Assembly: GCA_006739055.1 (NCBI GenBank)
Contig: AP019702.1
Span: 1,240,501-1,304,500 of the forward strand
From: Allostella vacuolata
Lineage (GTDB): Bacteria > Pseudomonadota > Alphaproteobacteria > ATCC43930 > Allostellaceae
Length of the DNA: 64,000 bases
Direction: 5' to 3'
The position numbers and the translations under genes are program-made. The notes under the pieces were generated by a model, which had not been told where the DNA came from, searched no databases, and worked only from the letters and a program-made list of their open reading frames with translations. Positions 1 through 7,112 of the stretch are shown piece after piece. Each line of letters starts with the position of its first letter. Position 1 is the stretch's first letter.

Positions 1-37
1 TGGCGCGCAGGTCCTCGTCCTCGTCGAAAAAGCGCAT
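1..37 (-). CDS. possible 5' end of a minus-strand gene, cut by window start
   Basis: Reading the minus strand from an ATG at 37 gives M-R-F-F-D-E-D-E-D-L-R-A before the window ends. The acidic start is plausible for a real protein, but only 12 residues are visible and no clear ribosome binding site precedes the ATG. Function cannot be stated. If it is real, positions 38-281 are a divergent intergenic region shared with the repeat-protein gene. Confidence 0.25.
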   Translation of the reverse strand, partial: MRFFDEDEDLRA

Positions 38-154
38 GGTCGGCTGCCGGTGTCCGTGTCGGGGGTTGCAGCGGCGATGGTGCACGCGGCGGGCCGGGCT
101 TGGCGAGCGGGGAATCCGGTCGGCGAACGCGATCACGGATCCGTCATGGGGCTG

Positions 155-178
155 TCACGCCGGAGTGACCCGGCGTGA
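155..178. promoter_or_regulatory. perfect 9-bp inverted repeat upstream of the DEGK-repeat gene
   Basis: TCACGCCGG (155-163) and CCGGCGTGA (170-178) are exact reverse complements around a 6-nt spacer. The element lies about 100 bases upstream of the ATG at 282, where a dimeric regulator could sit. It has no T tract, so a terminator is less likely. The regulator is unknown. Confidence 0.35.
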
Positions 179-281
179 TTCGCCCGGGCCGGGGCCCCCG
201 CCTACATTCTGGTCATCAAGAGCGGCGCGGGGATGGACCGGGTCGCCCGACAGATAAAGCCAGAATTCAGGAGTTGGACCC

Positions 282-569
282 ATGATCAAGATCCTCGCTT
301 CCGCCACCGTCGCCAGCCTGCTCGCCTTCGGTGCCGTCGCCGCCCCCCTGTCGCTCGACGAGGGCAAGTTCGGGATGAACCAGGACCAGGGCAAGTACGG
401 CGCGCTGGTCGATGACGGGAAGTTCGGTGCCAATGCCGACGAAGGCAAGCTCGGCGCGAACACCGATGAAGGCAAGTACGGCCGCAACACCGACGAGGGC
501 AAGTACGGCGCCAACGTCGACGAGGGCAAGTTCGGCCGGCTGATGGACGACGGCAAGCTCGGCCGCTAG
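282..569 (+). CDS. secreted DEGK nonapeptide-repeat protein
   Basis: This is a 95-residue protein with a typical Sec signal peptide: Lys at position 3, a hydrophobic stretch at about 4-19, and an AVAA cleavage region at 18-21. Everything after residue 25 is eight tandem copies of a 9-residue unit of the form D-x-G-K-(F/Y/L)-G-x-x-x; the last copy is shortened. There is no cysteine, so disulfides and lipidation are excluded. The mature chain alternates acidic residues, Lys and aromatic residues, suggesting either a regular repeat fold or a flexible polyampholyte in the periplasm or outside the cell. GGAG lies 7-8 bases before the ATG. I recognise no family and assign no function. The gene stands alone, with a palindrome upstream and hairpins downstream. 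Confidence 0.8.
   Translation: MIKILASATVASLLAFGAVAAPLSLDEGKFGMNQDQGKYGALVDDGKFGANADEGKLGANTDEGKYGRNTDEGKYGANVDEGKFGRLMDDGKLGR
357..566 (+). repeat. 27-bp tandem repeat, 7.8 copies, coding for D-x-G-K-aromatic-G units
   Basis: Units begin at 357, 384, 411, 438, 465, 492, 519 and 546, always with a GAC or GAT/GAA-type acidic codon pair followed by GGC/GGG-AAG. Asp1, Gly3, Lys4 and Gly6 of the unit are invariant in all copies, whereas DNA third positions and residues 7-9 vary. The array is therefore an old expansion held by selection on protein rather than a recent slippage product. Confidence 0.9.
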
Positions 570-578
570 TCGGCAACA

Positions 579-656
579 GGCAGGCGGCGCCGGGCCCGGA
601 ACCTCCTCGCCCGAGATCGGCTTCCCCCCAGGCCGGCCGGACCGGCGCCGCCTGCC
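579..656 (+). terminator. long-loop 15-bp stem after the repeat-protein gene
   Basis: The 15 bases at 579-593 (GGCAGGCGGCGCCGG) are perfectly complementary to 642-656, followed by TTTG. The loop is about 48 nt, long for an intrinsic terminator, so the stem may instead cap the 3' end of the mRNA. It starts 10 bases after the stop codon at 567-569. Confidence 0.5.
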
Positions 657-665
657 TTTGCCCGG

Positions 666-695
666 ACGGGCCCGTGGAGCGATCCACGGGCCCGT
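666..695. terminator. 13-bp perfect hairpin with GCGA tetraloop between convergent genes
   Basis: ACGGGCCCGTGGA (666-678) pairs exactly with 683-695 around the loop GCGA, a stable GNRA tetraloop. It lies between the convergent genes ending at 569 and 723 and would work in either direction. There is no long U tract, which is common for terminators in GC-rich alphaproteobacteria. Confidence 0.6.
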
Positions 696-722
696 TCGCG
701 CGTTCGGGGCGCGCATTCGGGA

Positions 723-1655
723 TCAGTACCCCCGCCCGCGATCGACCTGGTTGGGCAGCGGCTCGCCCCGCCGGGCCCGGGCGAGCGCGTCCGCGATCGC
801 CGCGGCGGCCGTCTCCGGCACCGTCAGGCTGGCGACGTGCGGGGTGACGGTCACGCCCGGGTGAAGCCAGAACGGATGGGCGGGCGGCAGCGGCTCGTCG
901 GCGAAGACATCCAGCACCGCGTGTTCCAGCCGGCCGCCGTCGAGCGCGGCCAGCAGGTCGGATTCGACCAGATGCCCGCCGCGGCCGGCATTGACCAGCC
1001 CGGCGCCGGGCGCCAGCCGGTCGAACAGGGGCCGGCCGAGAATGCCCCGCGTCTCCGCCGTCAGCGGCAGCAGGCAGACCAGGATCCGCGCCCGGGCGGC
1101 GAGCTCGGCCAGCCCTTCCGGGCCATGCAGGCAGACGACCCCGGGCATGCTCCGCGCGGTGCGCGACCAGCCCATGACCGGAAAGCCGATCCCGGCCAGC
1201 AGCTCCGCCGCCGCGCGGCCCAGCACCCCCATGCCGAGGATCCCGACCGGCCGCTCCGCCGGATCGCAGCGCGGCCGGGGGCTCCATTCGCAGGCGCGCT
1301 GCCGGCGCGCGTAGTGGTGCAGGTCGCGGTGCAGGAAGAGCACCGCCGACAGGACGTATTCCGCCATGCTGCGGGTCAGGGTGGGGTCGACCAGACGCAC
1401 GATCGGCAGCCCGGGCGGGATCGTGGCCGGGTCGCGCAGGAAGGCATCGACCCCGGCGCCGGTCGTGGCCAGGAAGCGCAGCCCGGGAAATCCCGACAGG
1501 GGCTCCGGCAGGGGCGACATGGCGACCACGACCTCGACCGCCGCGCGCGGGCCGACATCGGGCCAGACCCGGACCGGGCTGTCTCCCGCGACCGCGGCCA
1601 GGGCCGCCGCCCAGCGTTCGCGGCGGTCAGGACGGCAATGCAGCAGGATGGTCAT
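723..1655 (-). CDS. ghrA: GhrA-type NAD(P)-dependent D-2-hydroxyacid dehydrogenase (glyoxylate/hydroxypyruvate reductase A family)
   Basis: The 310-residue protein has the layout of GhrA: an N-terminal substrate lobe, then a Rossmann dinucleotide motif G-M-G-V-L-G at 141-146. The catalytic Arg (N-A-G-R-G-G, Arg225), Glu (D-E-P-L-P, Glu254) and His (T-P-H-V-A-S, His273) of the D-isomer-specific 2-hydroxyacid dehydrogenases are all in place. The expected reaction is reversible reduction of glyoxylate, hydroxypyruvate or a similar 2-keto acid to the D-hydroxy acid. The start at 1655 is preferred over 1682 because GGAG precedes it and GhrA homologues begin with a beta strand here. The gene is divergent from the SHMT-like gene. 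The pairing suggests the 2-keto acid comes from amino acid breakdown, which is inference. Confidence 0.9.
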   Translation of the reverse strand: MTILLHCRPDRRERWAAALAAVAGDSPVRVWPDVGPRAAVEVVVAMSPLPEPLSGFPGLRFLATTGAGVDAFLRDPATIPPGLPIVRLVDPTLTRSMAEYVLSAVLFLHRDLHHYARRQRACEWSPRPRCDPAERPVGILGMGVLGRAAAELLAGIGFPVMGWSRTARSMPGVVCLHGPEGLAELAARARILVCLLPLTAETRGILGRPLFDRLAPGAGLVNAGRGGHLVESDLLAALDGGRLEHAVLDVFADEPLPPAHPFWLHPGVTVTPHVASLTVPETAAAAIADALARARRGEPLPNQVDRGRGY

Positions 1656-1712
1656 GGGCGGCTCCGCGTCGGCTCGGCACATCGGTCGATCGGGATATAG
1701 TCACCCGACTCA

Positions 1713-1729
1713 TGTCTGAGTACTAGACA
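1713..1729. promoter_or_regulatory. TGTCT-N7-AGACA inverted repeat, candidate operator
   Basis: Five-base perfect arms (TGTCT 1713-1717, AGACA 1725-1729) lie in the 134-base divergent region between the GhrA-type gene and the SHMT-like gene. The half site AGACA recurs in the palindrome at 4292-4306 beside the GntR gene, so both may bind the same GntR/UTRA regulator. Five-base arms alone are weak evidence. Confidence 0.35.
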
Positions 1730-1789
1730 AAGGCGGCGCCGCCGCGACACTCTGGGCCGCCGCGGGATGCGGCCGGGGGAGGTCGGGCG

Positions 1790-3055
1790 ATGGGGCAGGG
1801 CGGCTGGGCGGCGCATTTCATCGAACCCCTGGCGACGGCCGATCCGGCGCTGGCGCGCCTGCTGGCGGACCAGCGGCGGCAGAACGACGAGACGGTGAAC
1901 CTGGTCGCCTCCGAGAGCTATTGCTGCCGTGCCGCCCTGGAGGCGGAGGCATCCTCGCTGGTGAACAAGAACGCGTCCGGCTATCCGCCACGGCGCTCGG
2001 TCGGCGGCGGCGAGATCCTGGACGCCGTCGAGCGGCTGGCGATCGCCCGCGCCCGGACCCTGTTCCAGGCCGAGCATGCGAACATCCAGGCTTTGTCCTC
2101 GACCATCGCCAACATCGCGGTGCTGCGCGGGCTGCTGGCGCCGGGCGACCGGATCCTGGCGCTGGATACGACGGCGGGCGGCCACGGCAGCCATGGCCAG
2201 GCGAGCCATATCTCCGGCCAGACCTACCGGGTCGAGAATTTCGGCGTCGACGAGGCGGCGGGCGGCATCGACTACGCGGCGGTGGCCGACCAGGCAGCGC
2301 GCTTCCGCCCGCGGATGATCGTGGCCGGCGCCACCGCCTATCCGAAGATGATCGACTTCGCCCAGCTGGGCCGGATCGCCGCGTCGGTGGGGGCGATGCT
2401 GTTCGCCGACATCGCCCATGTCTCGGGCCTGGTCGCGGCCGGCCTGCACCCCAATCCCACCCCGTTCGCCGACGCCGTGACGACCTCGACCCACAAGACC
2501 CTTTGCGGGCCGCGCACCGGCGGGCTGATCCTGAGCAAGGCCGCCCACGGCGCGGCGATCGACGCCGCCCTGTCGCCGGGCCTGCAGGCGGCGGCCGGCG
2601 CGCACATCATCGCCGCCCGGGCGCTGCTGTTCGACTGGGTAGCGCAGCCCTGGTTCGCCGGGCTGATGGGCCGGGTGCTGGAGAATGCCCGAGCCCTGGC
2701 CGAAGGGCTGGCGGCCGAAGAGCTGCCGCTCTACCTGGGCGGCACGGAGACGCACATGGTGGTGGTCGATCTGCGCGGCACCGCCTGGACGCCGGCCGCG
2801 CTCGGCACCCGGCTGCTCGAGCACGGCATCGTCGCCAGCACGACGCGCCTGCCGGGGCGGGACGGCGCCGGGGTCGGCCTGCGGCTGGGCTCGACGGCGA
2901 TGACCATCCGCGGCGCCGATGCCGCGTTGCATCGCGAGATCGGCGGCCTGCTCGCGCGCCTGGTGCGGGGCACGGACGACCCGGCCGACGCCGCGGCCGG
3001 GCAGCGGCTGCGCCGCATCGCCGCCGACTGCCCGATCCCGTTCCAGGGCACCTGA
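1790..3055 (+). CDS. serine hydroxymethyltransferase-like PLP enzyme with altered active site (possible alpha-methylserine-type aldolase)
   Basis: The 421-residue protein aligns over its full length with GlyA (E. coli length 417). PLP-binding features are kept: A-S-E-S at 40-43, F-A-D-I-A-H with Asp207 and His210, T-H-K-T-L with the Schiff-base Lys236, then G-P-R. But three residues needed for the serine/tetrahydrofolate reaction are changed: E. coli Tyr55 is Asn61, Glu57 is Ser63, and Tyr64-Tyr65 are Ser70-Val71. TRRG near the C-terminus reads TIRG. In SHMT, loss of this Glu abolishes folate-dependent transfer but spares folate-independent retro-aldol cleavage, so a side-chain-cleaving aldolase is more likely than housekeeping GlyA. 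It is divergent from the GhrA-type gene and convergent with an alanine-racemase-like gene 13 bases away. Substrate unknown. Confidence 0.85.
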   Translation: MGQGGWAAHFIEPLATADPALARLLADQRRQNDETVNLVASESYCCRAALEAEASSLVNKNASGYPPRRSVGGGEILDAVERLAIARARTLFQAEHANIQALSSTIANIAVLRGLLAPGDRILALDTTAGGHGSHGQASHISGQTYRVENFGVDEAAGGIDYAAVADQAARFRPRMIVAGATAYPKMIDFAQLGRIAASVGAMLFADIAHVSGLVAAGLHPNPTPFADAVTTSTHKTLCGPRTGGLILSKAAHGAAIDAALSPGLQAAAGAHIIAARALLFDWVAQPWFAGLMGRVLENARALAEGLAAEELPLYLGGTETHMVVVDLRGTAWTPAALGTRLLEHGIVASTTRLPGRDGAGVGLRLGSTAMTIRGADAALHREIGGLLARLVRGTDDPADAAAGQRLRRIAADCPIPFQGT

Positions 3056-3067
3056 GCGCCCTTCCTT

Positions 3068-4198
3068 CTATCCCAGGTGGATGCGCGGCATGCGGCCGCT
3101 CAGCATCAGCAGGATGTCGCTGCCGCTGGTCGCCTGCCATTCCGCCAGGTCGCCCAGGGTGATGGCGCGGTCGCCGCTGCGGCCGAGAATGACCACCTCG
3201 TCGCCGACCCGCGGGTCGGGCACGGCCGACAGGTCGATCACCGCGTGCTCGGACGAGACGCCCAGCACCGGCGCGACGATGCCGCCGACCAGCATGTGGC
3301 CGGCGCGCCCGGCGACCGCGGCCCGGTTCCCGTCGGCCCGGCCGAACGGCACCACCCCGGTCGCCCCGCTGACGCGGAAGGCGTGCCGGCTGTGCAGGCC
3401 CGGCGTCCGGTCGTGCGCCGCCGGGGCGACATGGATGAGGCGCGAGCGGACCGACTTCAGCACCGGCCGGATCAGCGAGGGGTCGCCCAGCTCCGGCGAC
3501 AGCGGCGACTTGCCGTAGAGCAGGCCGCCCGGCGCCACCGCGTTGCAGCGGTCGCGGATGCCGCCCAGCACGCCGGCGCTGGAGCGGGCCTGGGCGACCG
3601 GGAAGGCGAACCCTTCGCGGCGCATCCCGTCCACGAAATCGTCGAACCGATCGGTCCGGTCCTGGGCCCAGTCGCGCTCCTCGGCGTTGCCGAACGGCAG
3701 GTGGGTGTAGATGCCCTCCAGCGCGATGTTGGGCAGGGCAGCCACGGCGCGCACGAAGCCGGCCGCGTCCTTGAGCGGCACGCCGAGGCGGCCCAGGCCG
3801 CAATCCAGCTTCAGGTAGACCTTGGCGGGGCCGACCGCCGCGGCCGAGACCGCGCGGGCCAGCTCCATGTTGTGCACGGTCGGGATCACCCGCTCGGCCA
3901 GCAGCGCCGGGATGCCGTCCGGCAGGGTGCCGCCGAACATGACGATCTCGCAGTCGAGCCCGGCCTGCCGGATGGCGAGCGCATCGGTGAAGGCGCCGGT
4001 CGTCAGCGCGTCGGCGCCGAGGGCGACCAGCCGCCGCGACACCTCGACGATGCCCAGACCGTAGGCATTGCCCTTCACCGAGGCAATCACCCGGGTGCCG
4101 GGCGCCAGGCGGCTCTTCAGGTAGCGGTAGTTCGCGTCGAGGGCGGCGAGGTCGACCTCCATGAAGGTCGGCCGGGTCGGGGAGGGCTGGGCGGGCAT
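3068..4198 (-). CDS. alanine racemase-fold PLP enzyme lacking catalytic Tyr and cofactor Arg (Alr-like 1)
   Basis: The protein has 376 residues with the alanine racemase order: a fold-type III PLP barrel with Lys42 in S-V-K-G-N-A-Y-G, then a C-terminal beta domain (G-D-E-V-V-I-L-G at 332-339). Where racemases have the catalytic Tyr in G-Y-A-D-G, this protein has G-R-A-D-G (Arg287). The Arg that contacts the pyridine nitrogen (R-P-G-x-x-L-Y-G) is replaced in V-A-P-G-G-L-L-Y-G (Ala222). The C-terminal S-Y-R-x-P-R is S-G-R-M-P-R. A true two-base alanine racemase is therefore unlikely. Engineered Alr variants without this Tyr act as D-selective retro-aldolases, a reasonable alternative here. The ATG at 4198 opens the conserved domain. 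It is divergent from the GntR gene across a palindrome. Confidence 0.85.
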   Translation of the reverse strand: MPAQPSPTRPTFMEVDLAALDANYRYLKSRLAPGTRVIASVKGNAYGLGIVEVSRRLVALGADALTTGAFTDALAIRQAGLDCEIVMFGGTLPDGIPALLAERVIPTVHNMELARAVSAAAVGPAKVYLKLDCGLGRLGVPLKDAAGFVRAVAALPNIALEGIYTHLPFGNAEERDWAQDRTDRFDDFVDGMRREGFAFPVAQARSSAGVLGGIRDRCNAVAPGGLLYGKSPLSPELGDPSLIRPVLKSVRSRLIHVAPAAHDRTPGLHSRHAFRVSGATGVVPFGRADGNRAAVAGRAGHMLVGGIVAPVLGVSSEHAVIDLSAVPDPRVGDEVVILGRSGDRAITLGDLAEWQATSGSDILLMLSGRMPRIHLG

Positions 4199-4291
4199 GG
4201 ACGGGAATCCGTTCGATCGATTGGCCGGGCTACCGGGAGCCGGGAAACTGCGGGTTGACCGATCCGGTGGCACGGTTAATGTATGGCATGT

Positions 4292-4306
4292 AGACAATAA
4301 TTGTCT
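4292..4306. promoter_or_regulatory. AGACAAT-A-ATTGTCT palindrome, likely GntR operator
   Basis: This perfect 7-bp inverted repeat around one base is AT-rich in otherwise about 70% GC DNA. It sits in the 138-base gap between the divergent Alr-like gene (start 4198) and the GntR/UTRA gene (start 4337). Position and symmetry fit an operator for that regulator controlling itself and both flanking transcription units. Confidence 0.6.
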
Positions 4307-4336
4307 GCAAGATAGTCGTGGAGAGACGGTCGACCT

Positions 4337-5209
4337 ATGGCGCATCGAGTGCTCAACCCGTTTCCGAAGTACCTGCAGATCCGCGACATCCTGCGCACGC
4401 GCCTGGAGCGCGGCGCGGCGGTCGGCGACCAGCTGCCGACCGAGCACGCGCTGTGCGAGGAGTTCGGCGTCAGCCGCGAGACGATCCGCGACGCCCTGCT
4501 CGGCCTGGAGACGGAAGGGCTGGTGTCCCGGCGGCGCGGCCAGGGGACCTTCGTGATCAAGCTGCCGCCGCCCCGCAGCGAGCGGCGCCTGACCGGCCTG
4601 ACGGAGGATTTCAGCGCCCTCAAGCTCGATACCGAAGCGCGCGTGCTGGAGCGCGGGCTGGCGCTGCCGCCGCCGATCGTGGCCGAGATCATGGGCGTGG
4701 CGGCCGACGAGATGGTCTATCGCATCACCCGGCTGCGGCTCTTCTCGCGCGACCACTTCGCCCACCACGACGCGTTCCTGCCGCTGGAGATCGGCGCCCG
4801 CATCGCGCGCCTCGACCTCAGCCGCACCTCGATGATGCACGAGCTGCGCGAGACGCTCGGCCTCGACATCTGGGAGGATCACCAGCGCATCGAGGCGACG
4901 GTGGCCGACGGCGACATGGCGGCCCTGCTGCGGGTGCCGGCGGGTGCGCCGCTCCTGTGCATCACCCGCCACTTCCTGACCGGCGAGGACCAGACGGTGG
5001 TCGTCTTCCGGTCGCACTTCCGCGCCGACCGCTACTATTACACGGTCAAGCTCTCGCAGGGTAAGTCCGAGCCCCACGCGCGCGCGGCGCCCACGGCGCG
5101 CCGCGCCAAGTCCCCCCGCGCCAAGTCGTCCCGCGCCCCGCGCGCTCCAGCCGGAGACGCGGACCCAGGCCGCTTCGGCAGGCCCGCCCCGCAGAGGATC
5201 CACGCATGA
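4337..5209 (+). CDS. GntR-family transcriptional regulator, HutC subfamily (UTRA domain)
   Basis: The 290-residue protein has an N-terminal winged helix (about 10-75) with the GntR signature L-P-T-E-H-A-L-C-E-E-F-G-V-S-R-E-T-I-R and the wing R-R-G-Q-G-T-F. A UTRA ligand-binding domain follows (about 95-240; D-H-Q-R-I-E-A near 195, Y-Y-Y-T near 235). After UTRA there is an unusual basic, Pro/Arg/Lys/Ala-rich tail of about 50 residues with repeated A-K-S motifs and no predicted fold. It begins the operon for the opine dehydrogenase and amino acid importer and overlaps the next gene by ATGA, so repressor and operon are translationally coupled. An amino acid or intermediate is the likely effector (inference). 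Confidence 0.92.
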   Translation: MAHRVLNPFPKYLQIRDILRTRLERGAAVGDQLPTEHALCEEFGVSRETIRDALLGLETEGLVSRRRGQGTFVIKLPPPRSERRLTGLTEDFSALKLDTEARVLERGLALPPPIVAEIMGVAADEMVYRITRLRLFSRDHFAHHDAFLPLEIGARIARLDLSRTSMMHELRETLGLDIWEDHQRIEATVADGDMAALLRVPAGAPLLCITRHFLTGEDQTVVVFRSHFRADRYYYTVKLSQGKSEPHARAAPTARRAKSPRAKSSRAPRAPAGDADPGRFGRPAPQRIHA

Positions 5210-6300
5210 AGATCGCCATTCTCGGCGCCGGCAACGTCGCGCTCGCGACGGCCTGCTTCCTGGCCGATGCCGGGCACCCGGTGCATCTGTGGTCGGCCTT
5301 CGCCGAGGAGCGCGCCGCGCTCGCCGGTGGCCGGCTGTCGGCCGAAGGCGCGCTGACGGGCACCGTCGCGATCGCGGTGGCGGAGACCGCGCAGGCCGCG
5401 ATCGACGGGGCGGACCTCGTCGTCGTCGCGGCGCCGGCCTTCGGCCACCAGGCGCTGATGGAAGCCGCCGCCCCGCATCTCGCGGCGGACCAGACGGTCC
5501 TGATCCATCCCGTGACCGGCCTCAGCTCGCTGCTGCTGTCGCGGATGATGGCCGACCGGGGCCGGACGCCGACCATCGTCGACGCCTCCACCAGCCTCTT
5601 CACCGCGCGGCGCACCGGTCCGGCCGCGGTCCGGGTGCTGAAGGTCAAGGACGTGATCGAGCTGGCGGCGATCCCGGCCGACCGCGGGCCAAGGGCGCTG
5701 GCGATGCTGGAAGGCCTGTTCGGGCCGCGCTTCCGGCTGGAGCCGAACGCGCTCACCGTCTCGCTCAACAACCACAACCCCGTCTACCATGTGCCGCCGC
5801 TGCTCTGTAACCTGAGCCGGGCCGAGAAGCGCGAAGACTGGATGATCTGGGAGGGCATCACCCCCGGCGTCGCCCGCTTCGTGCAGCTGGTCGACGAGGA
5901 GCGCCTGCTGGTGGTCCGCCGCTACGGCACCCGGGAGGTGACGGTCGGCGACTATTTCCGCCAGGCGCATGGCGCGGTCGGCGAGACCCTGCCGGAGATC
6001 TTCCAGTCGGTGGCGAAGAAGCTGAAGGGGCCGATCGGGCCACAGAGCTTCGAGCATCGCTTCATCACCGAGGACGTGCCCTACGCGCTGGTCTTCTTCC
6101 ACGCCCTGGGCGAGGCGGCCGGCATCGCCATGCCGGTCACCCGCAACCTGATCGAGCTGACATCCGCCCTGTACGGGCGCGACTTCACGGCCGAGGGCCA
6201 TACGCTGGCCCGCCTCGGACTGGACGGGCTCGACCCGGCGGGGATCGTGCAGCGGACGATCGACGGCTTCCAGCCCGTCCGGGAGCCGGCCGATGGCTGA
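5206..6300 (+). CDS. NAD(P)-dependent octopine/nopaline (opine) dehydrogenase family protein
   Basis: The protein has 364 residues. The N-terminal Rossmann domain starts at once with A-I-L-G-A-G-N-V-A (residues 4-12), and the all-helical C-terminal opine dehydrogenase domain carries N-N-H-N-P-V-Y-H at 188-195, the conserved segment with the catalytic His. These enzymes reductively join an amino acid amine to a 2-keto acid, or oxidatively split such N-(carboxyalkyl) amino acids. Located between a GntR regulator and a polar amino acid importer, a catabolic role on an imported opine-like secondary amine is plausible. It overlaps gntR by 4 bases and the next ATPase gene by 8. Membership of the family is firm; substrate and direction are unknown. 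Confidence 0.88.
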   Translation: MKIAILGAGNVALATACFLADAGHPVHLWSAFAEERAALAGGRLSAEGALTGTVAIAVAETAQAAIDGADLVVVAAPAFGHQALMEAAAPHLAADQTVLIHPVTGLSSLLLSRMMADRGRTPTIVDASTSLFTARRTGPAAVRVLKVKDVIELAAIPADRGPRALAMLEGLFGPRFRLEPNALTVSLNNHNPVYHVPPLLCNLSRAEKREDWMIWEGITPGVARFVQLVDEERLLVVRRYGTREVTVGDYFRQAHGAVGETLPEIFQSVAKKLKGPIGPQSFEHRFITEDVPYALVFFHALGEAAGIAMPVTRNLIELTSALYGRDFTAEGHTLARLGLDGLDPAGIVQRTIDGFQPVREPADG

Positions 6301-7057
6301 GGCCGCGGCCCTGGCGGCATCCCCGCCCGCGATCGAGATGCGCGGCGTCGTCAAGCGCTATGGCGCGATCCAGGTGCTGAACGGCATCGACCTGGCGATC
6401 GACCGCGGCGAGGTGGTGGTGCTGTGCGGGCCGAGCGGCTCCGGCAAGAGCACGCTGCTCCGCTGCATCAACGGGCTGGAGCCGATCGAGGGCGGCCAGG
6501 TGCTGGTCGGCGGCCGGCCGATCGCCGCCAGCGGCTCCAAGCTGCAGGCGCTCGACCCGTCGATCGGCATGGTCTTCCAGTCCTTCAACCTCTTCCCGCA
6601 CCTGACGATCCTGCAGAACCTGATCCTGGCGCCGACCATGGTGCGCCGGCTGCCCCGCCAGGAGGCGGTCGAGCGGGCCCGGCGGCTGCTCGCCCGGGTC
6701 GGGATCGAGGAGAAGGCGGATGCCTTCCCCGACATGCTGTCGGGCGGCCAGCAGCAGCGGGTGGCGATCGCCCGCGCGCTGTGCATGCAGCCCGATCTGA
6801 TGCTGTTCGACGAACCGACCTCGGCCCTCGATCCGGAGATGATCCACGAGGTCCTCGACGTCATGCGGGACCTCGCTCGCGAGGGCATGACCATGGTCGT
6901 GGTCACCCATGAAATGGGCTTCGCCAAGGAAGTCGCGGACCGGGTCGTCTTCATGGACCAGGGGTTGATCGTCGAACAGGGAGCGCCCGAACAGTTCTTT
7001 TCCAATCCGACCGAGGAGCGGGCCCGGCAGTTCATCGGCAAGATTCTCGCGCGCTAG
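6293..7057 (+). CDS. polar amino acid ABC transporter ATP-binding protein (GlnQ/HisP type)
   Basis: The 254-residue ATPase has Walker [10 protein letters not shown] (46-54), the Q-loop [10 protein letters not shown] typical of the polar amino acid class, signature L-S-G-G-Q-Q-Q-R, Walker [10 protein letters not shown] and the switch His in V-T-H-E-M-G. It powers import with the binding protein and two permeases encoded next. Its first 8 bases lie inside the opine dehydrogenase gene. The N-terminal 13 residues before the ABC domain are an unconserved Ala-rich lead. Confidence 0.95.
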   Translation: MAEAAALAASPPAIEMRGVVKRYGAIQVLNGIDLAIDRGEVVVLCGPSGSGKSTLLRCINGLEPIEGGQVLVGGRPIAASGSKLQALDPSIGMVFQSFNLFPHLTILQNLILAPTMVRRLPRQEAVERARRLLARVGIEEKADAFPDMLSGGQQQRVAIARALCMQPDLMLFDEPTSALDPEMIHEVLDVMRDLAREGMTMVVVTHEMGFAKEVADRVVFMDQGLIVEQGAPEQFFSNPTEERARQFIGKILAR

Positions 7058-7112
7058 AGAAGAGGCCGGCCACGATCCGAACGGAACCGGAGCTAACGAA
7101 CAGGAGAGGCAG

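Noticed and set aside
155-716. Minus-strand frames with L-P-S-S and similar repeats opposite the DEGK gene
   Set aside because: They are the complement of the 27-bp repeat. Only the plus frame has a signal peptide, ribosome site and acid/Lys pattern under selection.
3049-3079. CACCTG/CAGGTG stem as terminator between the SHMT-like and Alr-like genes
   Set aside because: Only 6 bp with a 19-nt loop and inside coding sequence on both sides; too weak to call.
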